Below are positions 57,220 to 64,000 of a stretch of DNA of 64,000 bases, one piece after another. Origin of the DNA: Bacillus sp. REN16 (lineage in GTDB: Bacteria; Bacillota; Bacilli; Bacillales; Bacillaceae_L); contig NZ_JAJFZK010000013.1 in NCBI RefSeq assembly GCF_020731355.1, positions 1-64,000 on the forward strand, given 5' to 3'. The notes under the pieces were generated by a model. It did not search any database. It had not been told where the DNA came from and saw nothing but the letters and a program-made list of their open reading frames with translations. Positions within the stretch are counted from its first letter, which is position 1. The number at the start of each line of letters is the position of its first letter. Both the position numbers and the translations under genes were made by a program.

Positions 57220-57681
57220 ATGGAAGATCAAAAAGTTGTCGTTTTTTCGGCAGGTAATGAGGAATTTGCTATCCCTGTGTTAAATGTGATTTCCATAGAA
57301 AGAGCACAGAAGCTTAATGCAATACCGCAAATGCCAAACTATATGCTAGGTGTTCTAACGATTCGAGATGAACTAGTTCCCATTATAGATACGGGAATTA
57401 TTTTATTTAATAAAACTACAAATCATACGGAGAAAACGAGGATTATCGTTTCCAAATCGGATACACTTTCAGTTGGATTACTTGTTGATGATGCAAAAGA
57501 AATAATCGATATTCCTCAAGATCAATTGAAGCCATTACATGTAACGTACCAGTTCTCCCCATATATAACTGGAATTGCGACACTTGAAGATAGAATGATA
57601 ACATTACTAGACCCTGCAAAACTATTTGATGGTCTAGACGGATTCGATACGATAGAGGAACATATTCAAAGCCGCCAATAG
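57220..57681 (+). CDS. Stand-alone CheW-domain protein
   Basis: The 153-residue protein is a single CheW-like beta domain: KVVVFSAGNEEFAIPVLNVISIE, then IPQMPNYMLGVLTIRDELVPIID and a closing PYITGIATLEDRMITLLDPAKLF. CheW proteins couple receptors to the CheA kinase. No chemotaxis gene is nearby, so the partner is unknown. A TGGTAGAGGTG site precedes the ATG, and its own terminator follows. Confidence 0.9.
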   Translation: MEDQKVVVFSAGNEEFAIPVLNVISIERAQKLNAIPQMPNYMLGVLTIRDELVPIIDTGIILFNKTTNHTEKTRIIVSKSDTLSVGLLVDDAKEIIDIPQDQLKPLHVTYQFSPYITGIATLEDRMITLLDPAKLFDGLDGFDTIEEHIQSRQ

Positions 57682-57697
57682 AATAGGTGGCTTTTTC
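57668..57697 (+). terminator. Terminator of the CheW-domain gene
   Basis: AAAGCCGCC pairs with GGTGGCTTT (one G-T), followed by TT and CTAT. The stop codon lies in the loop region. Confidence 0.8.
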
Positions 57698-57739
57698 TAT
57701 GATAAACTAGTAATAGTGGATGAATAGGAAGTGCGAATG

Positions 57740-58993
57740 ATGAAGGAAATGTATCCGAAAAACGGAAAGGTTATTTTACACGTCGATATGAATAGCTTCT
57801 ATGCATCGGTTGAAATGGCCTATGATCCTACATTACAGGGCAAGCCCTTAGCGATAGCTGGGAATCCCGAGGAGCGCAAGGGCATTATCGTAACATGCAG
57901 TTATGAAGCACGTGCATTTGGGGTGAAAACGACGATGCCCTTATGGGAGGCAAAGCGTAAATGCCCAAATCTGATCGTACGTAAACCAAATTTTGAACGT
58001 TATCGCAGTGCCTCGCTAGCGATGTTTGATATCCTTCGTTCCTATACGGATCTTGTTGAGCCTGTTTCAATTGATGAAGGTTATCTCGATATAACAAATT
58101 GCTATGACAAGGGATCTCCAATTGAAATCGCAACCTCCATTCAAGAAACGGTACGAAAAGCTCTTCTTCTTCCTTGCAGTATTGGAATTGCACCGAATAA
58201 ATTTCTCGCAAAAATGGCGTCGGATATGAAAAAACCGTTAGGAATTACTGTTTTACGCAAGCGGGATGTTCCAACTATTCTTTGGCCGCTGCCAGTTGGG
58301 GAAATGCACGGAGTTGGATCGAAAACAGCTGAAAAATTGGCCACAATCAATATTAAAACAATTGGCGATCTTGCAAAGGGAAATGATATTCAATTAAAAC
58401 AATTATTAGGTATAAATGGGGGAAGAATTAAGCAGCGGGCTAATGGAATCGACAATAGACCTGTTGACCCGGATTCCATTTCAGTGTTTAAAAGCATTGG
58501 GAATTCAACAACATTGCCGTATGATTCTACAGATGAGGAACAACTGCTTGGTGTTATTAAAAGACTATCAAACTCCGTCGGGGCTCGAATTAGGCGAAAG
58601 GACATGTTATCAAATAACGTCCAGTTAATGATTCGCTATGCAGACCGAAAAACAGTGACAAGAAGCAGAAAGCTTGAAAATCCAATTGACCAAGATGAAG
58701 AAATTTTTCAGGCAGCCAAGCTTCTTTGGAGGAAACATTGGAACGGGGAACCCATTCGCTTATTAGGTGTAACGGCTCAAGAATTAGTGGAAAAGCATGA
58801 GGCATATAAACAGCTTGATCTGTTCTCTTATGAAAAAGAAGCGAAGAAAGAACCTTTATTAAAAGTGATTGACGAATTGAAAGATAAGTATGGAAATGAG
58901 ATTCTGTCAAATGGAATCAAGCTTCCAAAGGATAAAAATCCGCGAAATAATGAACATGGAACTAGTTTTGAAAAGGACTTTTTAAGCGATTAA
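57740..58993 (+). CDS. polY1: Y-family DNA polymerase IV (PolY1, YqjH-like)
   Basis: The translesion polymerase has about 417 residues. The palm carries HVDMNSFYASVE and SIDEGYLDIT with the catalytic acidic residues, GKPLAIAG and YEARAFGVKT follow family order, and HhH motifs lie near 175-215. QLDLFS near the C terminus is a sliding-clamp binding motif. The start is chosen among GTG 57731, ATG 57737 and ATG 57740; the last is eight bases from AGGAAG. Confidence 0.94.
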   Translation: MKEMYPKNGKVILHVDMNSFYASVEMAYDPTLQGKPLAIAGNPEERKGIIVTCSYEARAFGVKTTMPLWEAKRKCPNLIVRKPNFERYRSASLAMFDILRSYTDLVEPVSIDEGYLDITNCYDKGSPIEIATSIQETVRKALLLPCSIGIAPNKFLAKMASDMKKPLGITVLRKRDVPTILWPLPVGEMHGVGSKTAEKLATINIKTIGDLAKGNDIQLKQLLGINGGRIKQRANGIDNRPVDPDSISVFKSIGNSTTLPYDSTDEEQLLGVIKRLSNSVGARIRRKDMLSNNVQLMIRYADRKTVTRSRKLENPIDQDEEIFQAAKLLWRKHWNGEPIRLLGVTAQELVEKHEAYKQLDLFSYEKEAKKEPLLKVIDELKDKYGNEILSNGIKLPKDKNPRNNEHGTSFEKDFLSD

Positions 58994-59026
58994 AGACCCC
59001 AACTCAATTGAGAAGGGGTCTTTTGC
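58993..59026. terminator. Bidirectional terminator between polY1 and zwf
   Basis: AAGACCCC pairs perfectly with GGGGTCTT between converging genes, followed by TTTG on the plus strand. Confidence 0.82.
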
Positions 59027-59031
59027 AATAC

Positions 59032-60519
59032 TTAATCTTCTACTGGCCACCAGTGGAATCCATCCTCGGCTAATAAATCATGTGCTGCCTTTGGACCGTT
59101 AGAATCAGAAGGATAATTAGGAAATTCAGTTGCAATTTGATTTTCCCAAACCTTGGAGATGGCGTCAACGTAACGCCATGATAGGGCAACTTCATCCCAG
59201 TGAGCAAAGTTGGTTGTATCACCCATCATACAGTCATAAATGAGCTTTTCATAAGCCTCCGGTGTATTAATCCCATCGATGCAGTTATTGCAATAATCAA
59301 GCTTAACAGGCAGTGTCATCGTGTTTTGTCCCGGTCTTTTCGCATTTAAATTGAGTGTAATTCCCTCATCCGGTTGGATGTTGATGACAAGCAGGTTAGG
59401 ATTTTGACGTTCATTATCCTCTTTATAATATAAATCCATTGGAATGTCTTTAAACTGAACAACAATCTTTGTTGATTTTTCCTTCATTCGTTTACCCGTA
59501 CGGATATAGAATGGAACACCTGCCCATCTGAAATTATCAATTAAAAGTCTTCCTGCAACAAATGTAGCCGTATTTGACTGAGGATCTACATTATCCTCTT
59601 CGCGGTAACCAGGGACCTGTTTTCCCTTTATTGAACCAGCGCCATATTGTCCTCTAACAAAGTTCTTTCTAACATCTTCCTCGTCCATTGGGCGAAGGGC
59701 ACGTAAAACCTTGATTTTTTCACTGCGAATCTCATCTGTATTTAATTTAATCGGTGGTTCCATGGCTAGTAGGGCAACCATTTGAAGCATATGGTTTTGA
59801 ACCATATCGCGTAGTGCACCTGATTTTTCATAATAGCCGCCACGATCTTCTACACCTAGAACCTCACTCGAAGTGACCTGAATATTGGATATGTATCGAT
59901 TATTCCAAAGTGGTTCGAATATCGCATTTGCAAAACGGATGACTTCAATATTTTGGACCATTTCCTTGCCTAAATAATGGTCAATTCGGTATATCTCATC
60001 CTCTGAAAATGCATGTCTTAGTTGTTCATTAAGTTGTTTTGCAGAAGGTAGGTTATGGCCGAATGGTTTTTCAATCACAAGTCTTGTATAACCTTCCGTT
60101 GATGTTAATCCTTCTGATTTCAAATTGACAGCAATTGTTCCGAAAAATTCAGGAGCCATTGCTAAATAAAATATTCTGTTTCCACCTGTGTTATAGGTCG
60201 AATCTAAATTCTCTGCAACTGCCTTTAATTCCCGATAAGAAGCACTGTCATTCACATTAAACGGATGGTAGTAAAAATGTTTTGAGAACTTTTCAATATC
60301 CTCACGTTGTTCCTCAAATTGCCCGGCAACTGAATTTCTTACGTTTTGTTGGAATTCTTCATTCTTTAATGGGCGTCTTGCCACGCCGATTACCGCAAAA
60401 TCCTCAGAAAGCTTTCCTTTCGTATATAAATTATAGATCGAAGGATAGAGCTTTCGGTTGGCCAAATCACCTGTTGCTCCAAAAATAATTACAATTGATT
60501 TTGGTGCTGTATTTGTCAT
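59032..60519 (-). CDS. zwf: Glucose-6-phosphate 1-dehydrogenase
   Basis: Zwf makes 6-phosphogluconolactone and NADPH, opening the oxidative pentose phosphate path. The 495-residue protein has the coenzyme motif IIFGATGDLANRKLYPS and the active-site signature RIDHYLGKE (His-Tyr-Lys). ATG 60519 has GGGGGA five bases upstream; a longer in-frame start at 60540 lacks one. The 6-phosphogluconate dehydrogenase gene that neighbours zwf in B. subtilis is absent here. Confidence 0.97.
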   Translation of the reverse strand: MTNTAPKSIVIIFGATGDLANRKLYPSIYNLYTKGKLSEDFAVIGVARRPLKNEEFQQNVRNSVAGQFEEQREDIEKFSKHFYYHPFNVNDSASYRELKAVAENLDSTYNTGGNRIFYLAMAPEFFGTIAVNLKSEGLTSTEGYTRLVIEKPFGHNLPSAKQLNEQLRHAFSEDEIYRIDHYLGKEMVQNIEVIRFANAIFEPLWNNRYISNIQVTSSEVLGVEDRGGYYEKSGALRDMVQNHMLQMVALLAMEPPIKLNTDEIRSEKIKVLRALRPMDEEDVRKNFVRGQYGAGSIKGKQVPGYREEDNVDPQSNTATFVAGRLLIDNFRWAGVPFYIRTGKRMKEKSTKIVVQFKDIPMDLYYKEDNERQNPNLLVINIQPDEGITLNLNAKRPGQNTMTLPVKLDYCNNCIDGINTPEAYEKLIYDCMMGDTTNFAHWDEVALSWRYVDAISKVWENQIATEFPNYPSDSNGPKAAHDLLAEDGFHWWPVED

Positions 60520-60597
60520 ATAAATCCCCCATTTTTCCACGCATTTATAATATCTTTTTAATGTATCCTTTTTTGTTTAGTAAATCAACTAATTAGT

Positions 60598-60720
60598 ATG
60601 ATTTTTTTAAGTTTTCCCTTAAAGTATGCCTTAACAAGGAAGGGATATGCGGAAAAACGATTCAAAGATATCTTACTCGAAGGGGCATATCTAGAGAACA
60701 AAAGGCAGAATATGATATAG
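60598..60720 (+). CDS. Candidate 40-residue ORF of unknown function
   Basis: The frame reads MIFLSFPLKYALTRKGYAEK then RFKDILLEGAYLENKRQNMI. Its composition (KRF, ILLEGAYLE) looks protein-like, but no ribosome-binding site stands before the ATG, so it could be a remnant or chance. It lies in the divergent zwf-rnz gap. Confidence 0.3.
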   Translation: MIFLSFPLKYALTRKGYAEKRFKDILLEGAYLENKRQNMI

Positions 60721-60782
60721 TAGGTAATGGAACAGCGAAGGAAAAACGTAAAAAATGAGATGTTAATTGGAGGATTTCGCAA

Positions 60783-61709
60783 GTGGAAGTCGTATTTTTA
60801 GGAACGGGTGCAGGGGTCCCTGCAAAAGAGCGGAATGTTACTTCTATCGCCTTACAATTGCTTGATGAACGCAGAGCCTCTTGGTTATTTGATTGCGGGG
60901 AGGCAACACAGCATCAAATTTTATATACAAATATAAAGCCAGGGAAACTTGAAAAGATTTTTATTAGCCATTTACATGGTGACCATATTTTTGGATTGCC
61001 CGGATTGTTGGGAAGTCGCTCCTTTCAGGGGGGAGAATCCTTATTAACTGTCTATGGACCCAAGGGTATTAAAGCATTTATTGAAACTTCATTAATAGTA
61101 AGTACGACCCATATTCGATATCCGCTTGAAGTGGTTGAGATCGAAGAAGGGGTGATTTTTGAGGATGAGCAATTTTGTGTGATGGCTAAAGAGCTGGAGC
61201 ATGGGATTCAATCCTTTGGGTATCGCATTGTAGAGAAGGACCTTCCTGGAACATTGTTGATTGACAAGCTCTCAAAAGAAGGGATCAAGCCTGGTCCTAT
61301 TTATCAAAAAATAAAAGAAGGTCAAACCGTAATCCTTGAGGATGGCCGCAGGCTCAATGGAGAGGAATATATTGGTCCTCCTAAAAAAGGCCGAATCGTG
61401 ACCATTTTAGGTGATACACGTTATGTGAAGGAAAGTATTGAACTAGCAAAAAATGCAGATCTCCTTGTACATGAAGCAACGTTTAGTTCAAATGAAGCAG
61501 ATTTGGCTTATGATTATTTTCACTCAACGACTGCACAAGCAGCTGAGGTTGCAAAATTGGCCGGAGTTAAAAACTTGATATTGACCCATATTAGTTCAAG
61601 GTACCAAGGTGAAGATAGTCAGATGTTACTTAAAGAAGCTCAGCAGGTATTTCAACATACATATATGGCTAAAGATTTTTTGAGGTTCGACATAAAGCAC
61701 ACCGTATAA
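60783..61709 (+). CDS. rnz: Ribonuclease Z
   Basis: RNase Z removes 3' trailers from tRNA precursors without encoded CCA. The 308-residue metallo-beta-lactamase protein shows [17 protein letters not shown], the zinc motif [23 protein letters not shown] and HEATF, and the closing LTHISSRY histidine. GTG 60783 with GGAGGATTT upstream is the start. Confidence 0.96.
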   Translation: MEVVFLGTGAGVPAKERNVTSIALQLLDERRASWLFDCGEATQHQILYTNIKPGKLEKIFISHLHGDHIFGLPGLLGSRSFQGGESLLTVYGPKGIKAFIETSLIVSTTHIRYPLEVVEIEEGVIFEDEQFCVMAKELEHGIQSFGYRIVEKDLPGTLLIDKLSKEGIKPGPIYQKIKEGQTVILEDGRRLNGEEYIGPPKKGRIVTILGDTRYVKESIELAKNADLLVHEATFSSNEADLAYDYFHSTTAQAAEVAKLAGVKNLILTHISSRYQGEDSQMLLKEAQQVFQHTYMAKDFLRFDIKHTV

Positions 61710-61729
61710 CACTGGAGGTTAATGTAAGA

Positions 61730-62479
61730 ATGAATTCAGTTATTGAAACGATTATGAATCATCGGTCGATTCGTAAATTTGAAAAGAAAGTATTAACAGA
61801 TGAACAAATTCGGATGATTGTGGAAAGTGCCCAAGCGGCCTCGACTTCCAGTTTTATTCAGGCATATTCGATTATTGGGGTTAAGGATCCAGATAAAAAG
61901 CAAAAGCTCGCAGCGATTGTTGGAAATCAAGCCTATGTAGCAGAAAATGGTCATTTCTTTGTATTTTGCGGGGATCTCTATCGTCATCAAGTGATTAGCA
62001 ATTTGGAGGAAAAGGATTTATCAACCTCATTGGAGAGTACGGAGAAGTTTATGGTTGCGACGATTGACGCTGCCTTAGCGGCTCAGAATGCCGTACTTGC
62101 AGCTGAATCACTGGGCTTAGGCGCCTGCTATATTGGTGGCTTGCGCAATAATTTAGACGAGGTTTGTGAAATTTTAAATATCCCTGAATTTGTGATCCCA
62201 CTCTTTGGAATTGCCGTAGGTTACCCGGCGCAAATGCCAGATAAAAAGCCACGACTTCCATTCGAACATATTTATCATGAAGATGAATATCAACAAGATG
62301 AAGCCTTGTTTAAACAAGGGTTAGATACGTACAATCAAACGATTTCTGATTACTATACAAAACGTACAAATGGGAAACGATCAGATACATGGACAGGCCA
62401 GATGGCAAACATGCTAGAGAAACCAAAACGTATGTATATGAAGGATTTTGTGAAGAAACAAGGATTTAATCAACAGTAA
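61730..62479 (+). CDS. NADPH-dependent FMN nitroreductase (NfrA family)
   Basis: The 249-residue flavoenzyme has the family start IETIMNHRSIRKF (FMN-binding HRSIR) and the second flavin site LGLGACYIGGLRNN. The length equals that of B. subtilis NfrA1 and NfrA2. It reduces nitro compounds, flavins or quinones. CTGGAGG precedes the ATG, and it lies 20 bp after rnz. Confidence 0.92.
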   Translation: MNSVIETIMNHRSIRKFEKKVLTDEQIRMIVESAQAASTSSFIQAYSIIGVKDPDKKQKLAAIVGNQAYVAENGHFFVFCGDLYRHQVISNLEEKDLSTSLESTEKFMVATIDAALAAQNAVLAAESLGLGACYIGGLRNNLDEVCEILNIPEFVIPLFGIAVGYPAQMPDKKPRLPFEHIYHEDEYQQDEALFKQGLDTYNQTISDYYTKRTNGKRSDTWTGQMANMLEKPKRMYMKDFVKKQGFNQQ

Positions 62480-62507
62480 CCCCTAAAACTAGAGAGGAGC
62501 GGAACCC

Positions 62508-64000
62508 ATGGATATTAAAATCAATCATAAAATGATCAAAGAAATGTGTGGCACCGTCTCCTTTAAAAGAGGGGACGCTTTTTATCGAACAAATAAGGTG
62601 ACATTTACGGAATACGGACAAAACGAGTGCAAAGCAACTGTAAAGGGTGCAGAGGAATTTCACGTTAAAATTGAAAAAAATAGAAATGGAAAAATTACGG
62701 CAACATGCAGTTGTCCGTCACTTGCGAATTTTGATAAAGATTGCCAGCATATCGCGGCGGTTTTAATCGCGATTCATGAGCAACAAAGTCAGGAACCTTT
62801 CGAATTTCATGAATCGGTATCATCCGTAGGCGGAAGCCTCACAAATGATTTTATGTCACTATTTTTAGATCATCCAACGCGTTCAAGTGGTCATCAGCTT
62901 CACTTTGAGAAACGGGAAGTACTTGATGTTCGTTTTACATGCAGGCCTGTTGAGGTTTCATATGAGCAAACTTTATTTGGTGTGGAAATGGAGATCGAAC
63001 AGACAGGAGTACATGATATCCGAGACTTTCTAAAATGTTTAAAAACAGGAAAGCCAAGTATTCTTTCTTCACAATTTAAATATGATCCAAATTTACATTG
63101 CTTTTTACAAGAAGCGGATTCCCTTCTTCACCAATTAGTGAAAGTAACCGAAGATGAAAAGGCTTTTCTTGATATGATCTCAGGTCAAACAACTTACAAA
63201 GCTAGTCCAAAACAATTGCTGATTCCTCCGTCGTCGTGGAAAGGGCTTATTCCCTTAATTTCAAAATGCCCATCCGTTTTTCTAGAAAACAACAGCCATT
63301 CCTATGAGGGGCTTAACATTGTTCAGGAACCGCCACCGCTTCATTTCTCATTTGAGGAAGGGGAGCAAGGAGACTATCAGTTAAGAATTCAGGGCTTCAA
63401 TCGAATGCGTGTGTTAAAATCCTACAACACCGTCCTAAGCGATGGACTGCTTTATCAAATCGAGGCAGAGGATTGTGACCGATTATTGGAGCTAAAACAA
63501 ATGCTCGCAAACCCTAATGCAAATCATATTCCCATTCCAAAGGAGCAAACAAATTTTTTCCTGAAAAAAATTGTGCCAAGCTTGAAAAAAATTGGCGTTG
63601 TTCACATGTCTCAGGCTATTTCCAAAGAGTTTATGAAAACACCGCTTGTTGCTAAGCTTTATTTGGATCGTCTACGACATAAGCTGCTTGCGGGACTTGA
63701 ATTTCACTATGAAAATATCATCATCCAACCACTAGAGAATCGGGATCTTCCCACTGGTCCTATGGTTATTAGGGATACAGAAAAAGAGGATGAAATTCTG
63801 CGAATTATGGATGAGAGTGGCCTTTCGAAGACGGAAGGCGGATATTATATGCATAATGAGGAACTAGAGTATGAGTTTTTGTATCATATCGTTCCAAGGC
63901 TTCAGCCCCACTGCCAAATATATGCCACAACAGCCATACGAAATCGAATCATTCCAAAGAATGATCACCTGAAAATAAGAGTAAAGATGATGAAGGAACG
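62508..64000 (+). CDS. SWIM zinc-finger protein, N-terminal part of a probable SNF2-type helicase (partial)
   Basis: The frame is open from ATG 62508 (AGAGAGGAG upstream) to the window end, at least 497 residues. A SWIM zinc finger lies at residues 67-81: Cys67-x-Cys69, nine residues, Cys79-x-His81, in CSCPSLANFDKDCQH. The rest is a long alpha/beta region without recognisable helicase motifs, as in Bacillus YwqA-like proteins, whose SNF2 ATPase domains come after about 500-600 residues. The helicase part would lie beyond the window, so that assignment is an inference. Confidence 0.75.
   Translation, partial: MDIKINHKMIKEMCGTVSFKRGDAFYRTNKVTFTEYGQNECKATVKGAEEFHVKIEKNRNGKITATCSCPSLANFDKDCQHIAAVLIAIHEQQSQEPFEFHESVSSVGGSLTNDFMSLFLDHPTRSSGHQLHFEKREVLDVRFTCRPVEVSYEQTLFGVEMEIEQTGVHDIRDFLKCLKTGKPSILSSQFKYDPNLHCFLQEADSLLHQLVKVTEDEKAFLDMISGQTTYKASPKQLLIPPSSWKGLIPLISKCPSVFLENNSHSYEGLNIVQEPPPLHFSFEEGEQGDYQLRIQGFNRMRVLKSYNTVLSDGLLYQIEAEDCDRLLELKQMLANPNANHIPIPKEQTNFFLKKIVPSLKKIGVVHMSQAISKEFMKTPLVAKLYLDRLRHKLLAGLEFHYENIIIQPLENRDLPTGPMVIRDTEKEDEILRIMDESGLSKTEGGYYMHNEELEYEFLYHIVPRLQPHCQIYATTAIRNRIIPKNDHLKIRVKMMKE

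Overview
This window is a chromosomal segment of an endospore-forming Bacillota of the Bacillaceae type. The gene order follows the Bacillus subtilis yqhL-to-yqjL region: lipM, efp, the eight-gene spoIIIA operon, accBC, nusB-folD-xseAB-ispA-dxs, argR-recN, spoIVB-spo0A, the bkd operon, artPQR, yqjA/yqjD/yqjE, polY1, zwf and rnz. Base composition is AT-rich and ribosome-binding sites are strong AGGAGG types, with many GTG, TTG and apparently rarer starts. The species cannot be named from the sequence alone.

Layout. 1-270: end of an rRNA operon (5S gene and terminator). 280-1760: two leftward genes, a membrane protein and a rhodanese. 1880-7070: lipM, then a class II (vitamin B12-dependent) ribonucleotide reductase gene split by two group I introns, the first carrying a LAGLIDADG endonuclease gene. 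7200-11200: yqhO, yqhP, yqhR, a Xaa-Pro peptidase and efp. 11250-11530: five-unit, 53-bp tandem repeat array. 11600-17390: yqhV and spoIIIAA-AH. 17400-29380: fatty acid synthesis (accBC behind a FapR-like operator), folate, exonuclease VII, isoprenoid precursors, argR and recN. 29580-32150: spoIVB and spo0A with its sigma-H promoter. 32160-33400: small genes and a glycerophosphodiesterase. 33760-43950: BkdR and its sigma-54-dependent branched-chain keto-acid operon. 44020-49250: B12-dependent methylmalonyl-CoA mutase and its GTPase chaperone. 49390-57700: bacilliredoxin, amino-acid ABC transporter, Prli42, VOC epimerase, carboxyltransferase, M20 peptidase and an orphan CheW. 57730-64000: polY1, zwf, rnz, a nitroreductase and the start of a SWIM-domain protein that runs off the window.

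How the genes work together. The bkd operon turns valine, isoleucine and leucine keto acids into acyl-CoAs. Isoleucine and valine carbon reaches propionyl-CoA, which the carboxyltransferase, the epimerase and MutAB/MeaB can route to succinyl-CoA. Both this route and NrdJ need cobalamin. The sporulation genes form the mother-cell/forespore channel (SpoIIIA), the sigma-K checkpoint (SpoIVB) and the master regulator (Spo0A).

The unusual content lies between the genes: two group I introns in one gene, the tandem 53-bp hairpin array with a second two-unit copy 11 kb away, and at least three families of dispersed structured repeats (called A, B and C here) that have landed inside operons, including between spoIIIAE and spoIIIAF and between accB and accC. 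No prophage, CRISPR array or defence island is visible.
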